Below are positions 1 through 8,139 of a DNA stretch of 64,000 nt, in pieces (the stretch's first letter is position 1; every line of letters begins with the position of its first letter). The stretch is from contig CAVYTX010000002.1 of assembly GCA_963771545.1 (NCBI GenBank), positions 2,721,529-2,785,528 of the forward strand. The letters run 5' to 3'. This DNA is from CAKZLS01 sp963771545 (lineage in GTDB: Bacteria; Pseudomonadota; Alphaproteobacteria; Rhodospirillales; Defluviicoccaceae). A program made the translations under genes and the position numbers. The notes below the pieces were generated by a model. That model saw nothing but the letters and a program-made list of their open reading frames with translations. It did no database searches and had not been told where the DNA came from.

Positions 1-59
1 GGCTTGGGTTAACGGTTCGTTAAGATCATGCAAAATACCATATATTAGGTAATTTTATC

Positions 60-866
60 GTGCCTATACTACATTTAGTTGTTTTAGCGATCGTCCAAGG
101 CATTACCGAATTTCTGCCCATCAGCTCGTCCGGGCACCTGATCCTGGTCCCCATCGTTTTCGGCTGGCCGGACCAGGGTCTTCTCATGGACGTCGCCGTC
201 CACGTGGGGACGCTGGGAGCGGTCATGCTGTACTTCTGGCGGGACGTGGCCGCCATGGCGCTGGGACTGCTTCACCTGGCGAGAGGGCGGTGGAACCCAG
301 GCGCCAAGCTGGCCCTGTTGGTGATTTTGGGCACCCTTCCGGTCATTGCGGCCGGTTTCGCGCTCAACCACTTTTTCCCCGAGGGAATCAGGAGCATGGA
401 GGTCATCGGCTGGACCACGCTCGCCTTCGGCCTGCTCCTTTACGCCGCCGACCGGCTGGGCGCGACCGCCCATCGACTCGAAAGCATGGGTGTCGTGCAA
501 GCGGTGACCATCGGGTTCAGCCAGATTTTGGCGCTCATCCCCGGAACCAGCCGCTCCGGCATCACCATGACCGCGGCGCGGATGCTGGGTTTCGACCGCT
601 CGGACGCCGCCCGGTTTTCCCTGCTTCTGTCCATGCCGACGATTCTGGGCGCGGGCCTGCTCAAGGGCAAGGAACTGTTTGAAACCGGCAACGCCCAACT
701 GACGTCCGACGCATACACCGCCGCCGGGCTCGCCTTGGTGTCCGCGCTCGTCGCCATCTGGGCGATGATGCGGTGGCTTCGGCACGCGACCTTTACCCCG
801 TTCGTCGTCTACCGGGTGATCCTCGGCGTCCTGCTGCTGGTGTTCGCCTATGGCATAAACGGCTAA
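60..866 (+). CDS. uppP: Undecaprenyl-diphosphatase UppP (BacA)
   Basis: Integral membrane phosphatase that recycles undecaprenyl pyrophosphate to the monophosphate carrier for peptidoglycan and other envelope polymers. The 268-residue product has the family's usual length. Its first signature, GITEFLPISSSGHL, is at residues 14-27 and contains the catalytic-region Glu and Ser residues; the second, PGTSRSGITM, is near residues 161-170. Several hydrophobic helices follow each motif. The start is a GTG, which places the first motif at its normal distance from the N terminus. The gene lies 49 bp upstream of a YihY-family gene on the same strand, so the two may be co-transcribed. Identification is secure from the paired motifs. 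Confidence 0.95.
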   Translation: MPILHLVVLAIVQGITEFLPISSSGHLILVPIVFGWPDQGLLMDVAVHVGTLGAVMLYFWRDVAAMALGLLHLARGRWNPGAKLALLVILGTLPVIAAGFALNHFFPEGIRSMEVIGWTTLAFGLLLYAADRLGATAHRLESMGVVQAVTIGFSQILALIPGTSRSGITMTAARMLGFDRSDAARFSLLLSMPTILGAGLLKGKELFETGNAQLTSDAYTAAGLALVSALVAIWAMMRWLRHATFTPFVVYRVILGVLLLVFAYGING

Positions 867-915
867 AGTAGCTCAAATTGGGGTTGTCGGGGAAACAGAG
901 GAACCGCATACCGTC

Positions 916-2328
916 ATGTCCAACCAGCCCGGACTCGTCGCCAGCACCTTCGATTTGCTGTGGGACACGGATACCACCACCTGTCCATGGTGGAAGGCGA
1001 GGCTGGTTCACATTCTCAGGATTGTCTACGTCGTCCTTCGCGACGTGATTGAGGGACGATTGACACTGCATGCCATGAGCCTCGTCTACACGACGCTGCT
1101 GTCCATCGTGCCGCTGCTGGCCATCGGGTTTTCGGTCCTCAAGGGGTTCGGCGTCCATAACGAAATCGAACCGATGCTCCAGCAATTCCTGGCGCCGTTG
1201 GGAGAGCAGGGCGCGGAGATTACCGACCGTGTCATCCAGTTCGTCGACAATACGCAGGTGGGAGTGCTTGGCTTCGTTGGCTTGGCGCTTCTCATCTACA
1301 CCGCCATTTCGCTCATTCAAAAGATCGAGGAGGCCTTCAACGACACCTGGCACGTTTCCCGGACCCGCTCGTTCGCGCGCCGCTTCAGCGATTATCTCAG
1401 CGTGATCCTGATCGGCCCCGTACTGGTTTTTTCGGCGGTCGGCATCAGGGCGACGTTGATGAATCATTCCGTGGTCTCGGAAATTACGCACATCGCACCG
1501 GTCGGCGCGCTCCTTGATCTCGCGGGTCGGGTGATGCCGCTCGTCCTGGTGGTCGCCGCCTTCGCGTTCGTCTACATCTTCGTGCCCAACACGAAGGTTC
1601 GCCTCGCCCCGGCGACCGTGGGCGCCCTGGTGTCCGGCGTGCTGTGGGTCACCGCGGGATGGGCGTTCGCGTCCTTTGTGGTGACCTCGGCCAGATACAC
1701 GGCCATTTATTCCGCCTTCGCCACGGTCATTTTCGCCATGATCTGGCTGTACGTGAGCTGGCTGATACTGCTGGTGGGGGGAAGCATCGCGTTCTACGTG
1801 CAGAACCCCGAGTATCTGCGGCCGAACTCAGGACCGATCCGTCTGAGCAACAGGGTCCGCGAAACGATGGCCCTGCAAATCACATCGCAGATCGCGAGGA
1901 CATTTTATGACGGCGGAAAGCCGTGGAATCTGGTTGCGCTGACGCGGCGGCTGCGGGTTCCCGAGGAGGCGGTGGAACGGGTGTTGCTCTCGCTCGAGAA
2001 AAACGGCTTGGTGATTCGCACATCGGACGACCCTCCTTGTTTCATTCCGGCCCGCCCGCCGGATGAAACCGAGGTGAAGACGGTTCTGGACGCGGTCCGC
2101 GGCGCCGGCGAGCACAGCCAGTTTACCATCGGCCGGTTACCGGCGGCTCCGGCCGTAAGAAAGCTGATGGAAGAGACCGATGGCGCCGTCGCGGACGCTC
2201 TGCGCGGCCGCACCCTCAAGCAACTGGCGCTGAGCGGGCGGGCCATGCCCGAAACGCCCGAGACGCCAACCGCTTCGGCGGACCGGGATGATTTTAGAGC
2301 CAGCAAGAGATGGCCGACGAGGCGATGA
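916..2328 (+). CDS. YihY/BrkB family inner-membrane protein with C-terminal helical extension
   Basis: The first ~300 residues are a YihY (formerly BrkB / ribonuclease BN) membrane domain with about six hydrophobic segments, including the typical N-terminal stretch HAMSLVYTTLLSIVPLLAIG. The family's exact function is unknown; the old RNase BN assignment is wrong. Residues ~315-400 form a soluble extension with alternating helices and the phrase VPEEAVERVLLSLEKNGLV, which resembles a winged-helix fold, as in longer YihY proteins. The tail is low-complexity and polar. The stop codon overlaps the ATG at 2325 of the next gene (ATGA), which suggests translational coupling. The 470-residue length suits the long subfamily. 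Confidence 0.85.
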   Translation: MSNQPGLVASTFDLLWDTDTTTCPWWKARLVHILRIVYVVLRDVIEGRLTLHAMSLVYTTLLSIVPLLAIGFSVLKGFGVHNEIEPMLQQFLAPLGEQGAEITDRVIQFVDNTQVGVLGFVGLALLIYTAISLIQKIEEAFNDTWHVSRTRSFARRFSDYLSVILIGPVLVFSAVGIRATLMNHSVVSEITHIAPVGALLDLAGRVMPLVLVVAAFAFVYIFVPNTKVRLAPATVGALVSGVLWVTAGWAFASFVVTSARYTAIYSAFATVIFAMIWLYVSWLILLVGGSIAFYVQNPEYLRPNSGPIRLSNRVRETMALQITSQIARTFYDGGKPWNLVALTRRLRVPEEAVERVLLSLEKNGLVIRTSDDPPCFIPARPPDETEVKTVLDAVRGAGEHSQFTIGRLPAAPAVRKLMEETDGAVADALRGRTLKQLALSGRAMPETPETPTASADRDDFRASKRWPTRR

Positions 2329-3263
2329 AACGGGGCAAATCCCGCGCGTTCAAGCGCCTCGCCGCGGTGGCGGTCGCGGCGGTGGCGGTGTGGGCCTTCG
2401 TCAATTATGTCCCCGACTTCGTGGCCCGGCATCTGGTCAATCGCGAACTCGAGGCCATGGGGATCGACACGCAGGGAGTCAAAACCCTCAACCTGCGTCC
2501 CTGGAACAACGAGATCTGGATGGGTCCGGTGGGCCTCCGTCCGCTCGACAGCGACGTCAAGCCGGCGGCGGTGAAGCGGCTCGGCGTGAAGTACGACCTT
2601 CTGCAATTGTTCCAGCGCCGCGCCCTGATCACCGACATGACCATCGACGGCATCGACATCGAGATCGAGCGCGACGCCGAGGGAAATTTCACCATCAACG
2701 GGATCGACCTCGGCCGTTTCCTGGCGACGAAGGATGAAGCGCCGGCGGAAAAGGATCGACCCGCGAAAGACGGCGGGGGTTGGGGCGCCGGTCTCGATGT
2801 TCTCACCCTGACCGACAGCCGCGTGTTCCTCAACGACCTAACGCGCGGCACCCTCACATTGGAGCTGGATGAGTTGACACTCAAGGGCTTCCACACCTGG
2901 ACACCCGAAGACCCCGGAACCTTCGAGCTCACGGGCCGCCTCAACGACATCGACATTCAAGCGAACGGCGAGGCCCGGCCGTTCGGCGGCGAAATCTCGC
3001 TGTCGTTCGAAACCAAGGTGGACCGGGGGTCGTGGGAAAAGGTTCTCGTTTACACCGGACCGGCGTTCGGCTTCGAGCGTCAGGGCGGAAAATTCAGTTC
3101 CGAGGGCAAGCAGCAACTCGACATCACCGAAACCGGCGGCCTCACCTTCTTCTCCAAGACCACGTTCACCATCACCAGCGTCGAGGCGGCCCGCCCCGAC
3201 GGAACTCTCGGGCGGGTACAAAAAAGGCGTCATCACCCTCGACACCCGCACGGCGCTCGATGA
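2325..3263 (+). pseudogene. DUF748/AsmA-like protein, N-terminal part before a frameshift
   Basis: N-terminal portion of a large periplasmic protein of the DUF748 (AsmA-like) type. It opens with a signal-anchor helix (AVAVAAVAVWAFVNYVPDF) and then has the beta-rich pattern LNLRPWNNEIWMGPVGLRP and ITDMTIDGIDIEIERDAEGNF typical of the family. The ATG at 2325 overlaps the preceding stop (ATGA) and is the preferred start; ATG 2310 is an alternative. Near 3195-3225 the homologous reading passes into another frame: this frame continues with an Arg/His-rich nonsense tail to a stop at 3263, while the +1 frame reads YKKGVITLDTRTALDENGDME and runs on into the downstream segment. One extra base around the CTCTCGGGCGGG stretch before the A6 run would explain it. 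Either a real disruption or an assembly indel. Confidence 0.75.
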
Positions 3264-3273
3264 AAACGGCGAC

Positions 3274-5061
3274 ATGGAGGTGCTCGGCTCGACCACTTAC
3301 GCCATCGACCAAATGCAACTCGTCATTCCCGGCGGCCAAGTCATCGACCTGGGCAGCGTCAACGCGAGCTTCGACGACCTCAAGGCCGAGATCTTCTCGG
3401 ACGGGAAAACAAAAATCCGAGTGCGCCCCACCTTCGGCGCCGCCGGCGTCGCGCTGAAAGGCCCGGCGAACGCCTCGCTCGACCGCCTGTCCATCGACCT
3501 CGGCGAGGTCAACGTGTCGACATCCGCCGGCCGCCTCGACATGAACCTGTCCGGATCCACCTCGCTCGACGCTCTCGCGTTTGCCAGCCCGGTCGAACTG
3601 GCGTTCAAGTCTCTTCGCGTCGACCTCGCCAACATGGATGTCCTTCAGCAAGGCGGCTCGTTGTCGGTCAAGGGAGCCGCCACGGCCGAGGCGCAAGCCT
3701 TCACCGCGGGTCTGCCCGAGCAGGCGGGGCAACCGGCGATCCGGGCCGGCGCCGAGACCCTCAGCATTACGCTGAGCGACCTGTCGGCCACCAATACCGC
3801 CAGCGCCCCGCAATGGCGGACCGGCTTGGATTTGAATATGAGCGGTTTCGACGCCGCCGTCGGTTCCGGCGACCTCGCCAAGGCCAAGGCCAGCGAAGTG
3901 ACTCTGACCGGTGCCACCATCGATCAGAGCATGGCATTCGCCGCCGGCGAACTGGTGATCGCCAAGCTTCAAGCCGAGCTTAGCGACAAGCTGGCGATGG
4001 CCTTTGGCGGGGAGAGCAAGACAACGTCCGACGAGCCCGCACCCACCGTGAAGATCGGCCGGCTCGCGCTCGTGGAGGGCGCCAGGATCCTGTACGAGGA
4101 CACCTCGGTGGACCCTCGGGTGGAAGTTTCGGTGGACGCCAAGACCCTGGAGGTCAAGAACATCGATACCGGCGATCCCAACCAGCGCACGGACCTGAAC
4201 CTTTTCGCCAGGGTCAACGAGTTCGCCACCGTCGATGTTTCCGGCTGGGTCGAGCCGCGCGCGGAAAAGCCCACGTTCGATCTCGACGCCAGCGTGCAAG
4301 GACTGCAGCTCGCCGGGTTCTCGCCGTACGCGGCCCGAGCCGTCGGCATGCATCTGGAGAGCGGGACGCTGTCCACCCGGACCACCGGCGCGGCCAACGG
4401 GGGCAAGCTGAACGCCAACGTCAAACTGACGCTGGACGACCTCGACTTCAGCCCGGTTTCGCCGGCGGCCGCCGAACGGCTGTCCCAGCGGGTGGGCATT
4501 CCGCTGAAAACGGCGGTGGCCATGCTCCAGGACCCGGACGGATCGATCCGGCTGCAATTGCCGGTTTCCGGCACCACGCAGTCGCCGGACGTCGACCTGA
4601 GCAGCGTGATCCGCAAGGCCATCGGCGGGGCGTTCGGCGGCCTGATCGGCGGCGGCGGCACGGACGGCGGCGTGGCCTTCAATCCCATCACCTTCGATGC
4701 GGGAACCACGGCGCTGACGCCGGACGGCATCGCGCTCGCCGCCGAGTTGGCGCGGATGCTCAAGCAACGCCCGAAGCTCTCCGTCAAGGTGTGCGGCCGC
4801 GTGACGTCCCGGGACCTGCTGGCCTACGCCGACGCCCGCAAAATCGCCCTGCCCGCCGCGCAACCGGCGGGAACCAAAAGCGCTCCCGCGCTTCCCGAAA
4901 AGGCCAAGGCCGACCTCGACAAGCTGGCGGCCGAGCGCACCCGGGCGGTGCGCCAGTTCGTCTCCACCGGCCACGGCATCGAGCCGTCCCGCATCGAGGA
5001 ATGCCGCCCCTCCTTCGACCCCGCCGACCCCGGCCCGCCCCGCGTCGATATCAAGATGTAA
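3274..5061 (+). CDS. DUF748/AsmA-like protein, C-terminal part after the frameshift
   Basis: Continuation of the preceding segment in the +1 frame; together they would make a protein of about 910 residues. The sequence is repetitive beta-strand material (ATVDVSGWVEPRAEKPTFDLDASVQG) characteristic of AsmA/DUF748 periplasmic bridge-like proteins thought to act in outer-membrane lipid or protein homeostasis. The C terminus has the hallmark DUF748 end: a Gly-rich linker near 4620-4675, then ITFDAGTTALTPDGIALAAEL and an OmpA-like tail (MLKQRPKLSVKVCGRV) ending in ERTRAVRQFVSTGHGIEPSRI. The ATG at 3274 is only the first Met after the shift and is unlikely to be a true start. The last codons abut a palindromic repeat, and the final ~27 bp of the gene are duplicated on the far side of that repeat. 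Confidence 0.8.
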   Translation: MEVLGSTTYAIDQMQLVIPGGQVIDLGSVNASFDDLKAEIFSDGKTKIRVRPTFGAAGVALKGPANASLDRLSIDLGEVNVSTSAGRLDMNLSGSTSLDALAFASPVELAFKSLRVDLANMDVLQQGGSLSVKGAATAEAQAFTAGLPEQAGQPAIRAGAETLSITLSDLSATNTASAPQWRTGLDLNMSGFDAAVGSGDLAKAKASEVTLTGATIDQSMAFAAGELVIAKLQAELSDKLAMAFGGESKTTSDEPAPTVKIGRLALVEGARILYEDTSVDPRVEVSVDAKTLEVKNIDTGDPNQRTDLNLFARVNEFATVDVSGWVEPRAEKPTFDLDASVQGLQLAGFSPYAARAVGMHLESGTLSTRTTGAANGGKLNANVKLTLDDLDFSPVSPAAAERLSQRVGIPLKTAVAMLQDPDGSIRLQLPVSGTTQSPDVDLSSVIRKAIGGAFGGLIGGGGTDGGVAFNPITFDAGTTALTPDGIALAAELARMLKQRPKLSVKVCGRVTSRDLLAYADARKIALPAAQPAGTKSAPALPEKAKADLDKLAAERTRAVRQFVSTGHGIEPSRIEECRPSFDPADPGPPRVDIKM

Positions 5062-5325
5062 TACCAACGGTCACTAATAATGACCCCTTGTGACGGCCTA
5101 TCGAGGTTTCCGGCAAGGAGCGTGGTGCGCGGTGATGCGGGAGCATCATAAGCACCGCGCGACGCCGTCCGGAAACCTCGATAGGCCGCCCGTAGGGTCG
5201 TGTTTCACGCATCCTCTGGGCGTCGGAACCGCTTGACGATGGGTCCCCATCGCCGGCATGGCCCCCTCCTGCCGAGGATGCGGGAAACACGATCACAATG
5301 AGTCATTATTAGTGACCGTTGGTAT
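5061..5325. repeat. Nested palindromic element, copy 1 (family P1)
   Basis: A 265-bp non-coding element bounded by perfect 24-bp terminal inverted repeats (left ATACCAACGGTCACTAATAA..., 5061-5084; right 5302-5325). Inside are two further long hairpins: arms at 5095-5113 and 5169-5187 (19/19 complementary), and arms at 5198-5216 and 5274-5292. The loop of the first hairpin carries GATGC-GGGA-GCATC, a small self-complementary tip. The whole folds into a three-way cloverleaf-like junction. Related copies lie at 15276 (remnant), 29403, 36463 and 48158. No coding capacity. Most consistent with a non-autonomous mobile repeat (MITE-like); I do not recognise a named family. Confidence 0.85.
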
Positions 5326-5328
5326 AAC

Positions 5329-5355
5329 ACCGGTCCGCCCCGCGTCGATATTAAG
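5329..5355 (+). repeat. Direct repeat of the DUF748 3' end beyond element P1
   Basis: This 27-bp stretch (CCGGTCCGCCCCGCGTCGAT...) matches 5030-5056, the last codons of the DUF748 gene, with about two differences. The two copies flank the palindromic element at 5061-5325. The duplication is much longer than a normal IS target duplication and could reflect recombination or slippage at insertion. Confidence 0.7.
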
Positions 5356-5426
5356 TTGGTATAGCGGCGAAACGGATCGCCGGGGTCGATGGCCCCGACC
5401 GGACGTCGGCCGCCGGCCCGTGCGGT

Positions 5427-7155
5427 TCAACAGGGGCAAAACACCGGGCGGTCAGGCGGGGGAGGCTCTCGCTCGGACGAGATCGGGGAGGGGCGGGATT
5501 TCCGGGGCGTCGGGCGCGTGGAGGCGGTCGCCGAGGTAGGTCCAGAACGATATCCCGAGTTTCCGGCAGGTTTTCATCAGGCCGAGGAAGGCGTCGCGGC
5601 AGTCGCGGCCGACGTCGGAACGGGTTCCGGCGGAGATCTTGCGCCGCGTGACCTGGCAGCGGATGTCGTTTTCGGAGCCGTTGGTGTGCAGCGGGATCTC
5701 GGGCCGGTCTAGAACGGCAAGCAACTCTTGCTTGTTGGCGTGCAACCGGCGCAGCAGCCGATCGAGGGTGACAAAGCCGGTGCGGGTGGTGAACAGGGCG
5801 TCGAAACGTCGCGCGAGGTCCGCCTTGCGCCGGGCCGACGGCCGCTTCCGGTAGGCCTTGAGGTCGGCGTAGAGCCGCCAGACGCGGGCGCGGATGCGCG
5901 TCACGGCCCGGCGCTGGCGGTCGTTGAAGGTGTCCAGCTTGTGGATCAGGCGCTCGGCGTGCACCCAGCAGAGCGCGTGGCGGCCGACGTTGAACTGGCC
6001 GGCGTCGTCGCTGAGGATGACGGCGTCGCCCAGCAAGCCGTGGTCGACGATGCTGCCCCACAGCGCCCCCTCGGTGGCGACGCGGACCGGGTCCGGGGCG
6101 ACCTTGAGGCCGGTGAGGCCGAGGCGTTCGAGATGGGCGGTCCACGCCGCCGCGTCCGCGAAGCGCTTGCCGTCGTCCGCCGCCAGCCGGGCGATCAGCG
6201 GACCCGCCAGGCCCCCCGCGCGCATGAAGGCCAGCGCGGCGTCGTTGACCACGTAGTCGCCGTGTCCGGCGCGCAGCAGTTCGAGAAAGTTCCGCCGGCT
6301 CTTGGAGCCGGTGGTGGCGAACCAGGTGAAGTGGTCGTTGCCGATCTGGGTGCAGGTTCCGTTCGTCGCCTTGTGACGGGCCCCCGTGTCGTCGGCGCTG
6401 ATCCACGCCGCCGTCTCCAGCCCGGCCCGCAGAACCGCGCGCGCCTCGTCGACAAAGGGCTCTTGGCCATCGATGAGCAGGCGCCCCAACTGCCGCTCCG
6501 AGAGACTCACCCCGAGGTCGCGAAGGTGCGCGAGCAGCCCCGGACCCGTCATCCGCCCCTGGTGGTAGAGCGCCAGCACGGTGCGCCGCAACTCCGCGCC
6601 CACATGGCCGCGCACCCCGCACGGCAGCGGCGCCACGATCGTCTCTCCGCTCGGCGTTTTCCAGCGTTCCCGGCGATAGCGGATCGCGATCGGCCGGACC
6701 ACCAGGTCCTGAACCACCGTCGTCTCGTAGCCCTTGAACCGCGAGCCCGGCGGCGCGTCGATCCTGATCACCCGTTCCTCGGTGACGAGCACCCGCTTGG
6801 CCCCGCGCCCACGGCGCTTTATGGTCTTGCCATCCTTTGGCTTACCATCCGTCGCCGCCTCCATCCCACTCGGACGGATCTTCGGCCGACCCTTCAGACC
6901 CTTGAGGCGGGCAATCTCGTCGCGCAGCGCCGCGGTCTCCGCGCGCAAAGCCGAAATCTCTTCGAGAAGCCGCAAAACCAGCTTCTTGAGTTCGTCAACC
7001 CTCAGATCGTCAACATCCGGTATCGAGGCGGCCATGGCGACAGTGAATCACATCCGACCGCGCGGCCAAACCAAGATCCCGCATGACCGATCACTTCGAG
7101 GCCGACATGTGACTTCTCGGACTCACCACAATGCCCGGGATTCTGCCCCCGTTAC
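5427..7155 (-). mobile_element. IS66-family insertion sequence (transposase-only type)
   Basis: Boundaries are inferred from imperfect terminal inverted repeats. The right end, read on the minus strand from 7155, is GTAACGGGGGCAGAATCCCG; the left end near 5427 reads TTCAACAGGGGCAAAACACC. The 5'-GTAA terminus is typical of IS66 elements. Only the large transposase is present; no tnpA or tnpB accessory genes are seen, as in the simpler ISBst12-like subgroup. No clear 8-bp target duplication was found. The right end abuts the terminase-like gene module, suggesting insertion into it. Confidence 0.7.
5452..7035 (-). CDS. IS66-family transposase
   Basis: DDE transposase of 527 residues. The N terminus is a leucine-zipper-like coiled coil (LRVDELKKLVLRLLEEISAL), followed by a zinc-finger-like/basic region and the DDE core. 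Catalytic acidic residues are visible in SADDTGARHK (D near 212), ILSDDAGQF (D near 342) and TNGSENDIR (E near 453). The ALCWVHAERLIHKL segment after the second Asp is typical of IS66. The reading frame is intact and the length normal, so the copy may be functional. It lies inside weak terminal inverted repeats. Confidence 0.92.
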   Translation of the reverse strand: MAASIPDVDDLRVDELKKLVLRLLEEISALRAETAALRDEIARLKGLKGRPKIRPSGMEAATDGKPKDGKTIKRRGRGAKRVLVTEERVIRIDAPPGSRFKGYETTVVQDLVVRPIAIRYRRERWKTPSGETIVAPLPCGVRGHVGAELRRTVLALYHQGRMTGPGLLAHLRDLGVSLSERQLGRLLIDGQEPFVDEARAVLRAGLETAAWISADDTGARHKATNGTCTQIGNDHFTWFATTGSKSRRNFLELLRAGHGDYVVNDAALAFMRAGGLAGPLIARLAADDGKRFADAAAWTAHLERLGLTGLKVAPDPVRVATEGALWGSIVDHGLLGDAVILSDDAGQFNVGRHALCWVHAERLIHKLDTFNDRQRRAVTRIRARVWRLYADLKAYRKRPSARRKADLARRFDALFTTRTGFVTLDRLLRRLHANKQELLAVLDRPEIPLHTNGSENDIRCQVTRRKISAGTRSDVGRDCRDAFLGLMKTCRKLGISFWTYLGDRLHAPDAPEIPPLPDLVRARASPA

Positions 7156-7273
7156 CTTGACTTTCGCTAAGCGTTTGATTTTCCTAGAAACGCCTTTTTG
7201 AGCAGGTATACAAAAGTTAACACGATTTCCGTATAGCGCATTGAAAACCATCGATTTTTTGCCGTAACAAAAG
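7156..7273. repeat. ACAAAAGTTAAC-type iterated motif, copy A
   Basis: This AT-rich strip between the IS66 end and the stop of the terminase-like gene contains TATACAAAAGTTAACACG (7207-7224) and a second ACAAAAGTTAACA near 7267-7279. Much of the strip is homologous to 36140-36260 beside a decayed copy of the same gene, where the motif appears as ACAAAAGTAGACA and ACAAAAGTATACA. Repeated short motifs of this kind could be protein-binding sites. No function can be assigned from sequence. Confidence 0.6.
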
Positions 7274-7675
7274 TTAACAAAACGCACGGAGATGGCCGTC
7301 GGCCGGGCGCGCCTCGGGGCAACTCTCCGGGCCGGCGTCGCCGCCGGCGCCCGCGGACCGCGCGGCAATGCCTTGAATGCGGGCCTGCAGTTCCACGGCG
7401 CGGGCGGCAGTGTGGAACTGGTGGTCGACGATCGCCCGGCGGTAGACGGTTTCCAGCTTGCCGATCAGCACCTCGGGGCCGCGGCTGTGCAGCCGCGCCG
7501 TCTCCGCCTCGATCTCGGCGATGCGCCGGGCGATGCGTGGATGACGCAACAACCGGTGGCCGGCCACCTTCGCCCCCTTGGGCGAGTACCCGGCGGCCCG
7601 CGCCGCCGCGGCGGCGTTGGCCAATTCGACGAACCACCGGCAGAACCGCTCCTGCCGGGCCTTCAATGGAGTCAT
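7274..7675 (-). CDS. Terminase small-subunit-like DNA-binding protein
   Basis: A 133-residue protein beginning MTPLKARQERFCRWFVELAN, followed by AAARAAGYSPKGAKVAGHRLLRHPRI. This is the helix-turn-helix pattern of phage terminase small subunits (Terminase_2-like), which bind pac/cos DNA. No large terminase or other phage gene is nearby, so this is an orphan. The C-terminal ~25 residues are low-complexity and may not be native. A truncated homologue at 36142-36369 shares the first ~20 residues, the upstream ~80 bp and part of the AT-rich downstream motif block. The gene therefore moves or duplicates as a small module. The upstream CTCTAGGTTAAA block is conserved in both copies and may be its promoter region. 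Confidence 0.65.
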   Translation of the reverse strand: MTPLKARQERFCRWFVELANAAAAARAAGYSPKGAKVAGHRLLRHPRIARRIAEIEAETARLHSRGPEVLIGKLETVYRRAIVDHQFHTAARAVELQARIQGIAARSAGAGGDAGPESCPEARPADGHLRAFC

Positions 7676-8139
7676 GGTGCCCTCTAGGTTAAAGTGCCGA
7701 AAAATAGGTACATATACCTAACATAGCCGCCGGTCAAGGCGGTTCGCCATGACGGCGCGCCGCGCTCCTCAAGTGCAATCGAGTTCGAACTCCTTGATTA
7801 GTCTGCGGCCTCAGGAGCGCTGTTAGGCCCGCACTTCGTCCCAAAGCGAACATACAAGCGGCGCGACGGTAGGTCGCTTGGTGACCCTTTGCCGACTCTT
7901 GCCGGCCTGAGTAATCGTTGCTCGCGTGAGTCCGCTGTCGTAAAATGCGGACCAGACTGGAGCGAAGGCGCATCGACGCGATTAGCCAATACGCGACGTT
8001 ACTAATTCTCGGCCGTCAAGAGCGACCGGATCGAGCGGATGTTTGAGTATCGGCGCGCTGTAGGCCTCCCCAACGGTCTATCGCTGGGAACAACAGGCAT
8101 ATTTCGTGCGCATTCTACACGTGCACCCTCGCAGCCGGT
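7676..8139. other. Intergenic region between terminase-like gene and histidine kinase
   Basis: The first ~80 bp (to ~7752) are conserved upstream of the decayed terminase-like copy at 36370-36447. The rest has only short, compositionally unconvincing reading frames. It must contain the promoter of the kinase at 8140, but no clear -35/-10 pair was picked out. Confidence 0.5.

Noticed and set aside
3205..3232. Programmed ribosomal frameshift at the A6 run in the DUF748 gene
   Set aside because: A6 is a weak slippery site, no stimulatory stem was obvious, and other genes in the window show similar indels without such runs.
3172..5067. A 631-codon open frame on the minus strand across the DUF748 gene
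   Set aside because: Antisense shadow of a GC-rich coding region; no protein-like motifs, and the plus frame has clear AsmA/DUF748 features.
5728..7086. A 452-codon plus-strand frame opposite the IS66 transposase
   Set aside because: Arg/Gly/Pro-rich shadow frame; the minus strand encodes a complete DDE transposase.
7274..7675. Prophage
   Set aside because: Only a terminase-small-subunit-like protein is present; no integrase, portal, capsid or lysis genes lie nearby.
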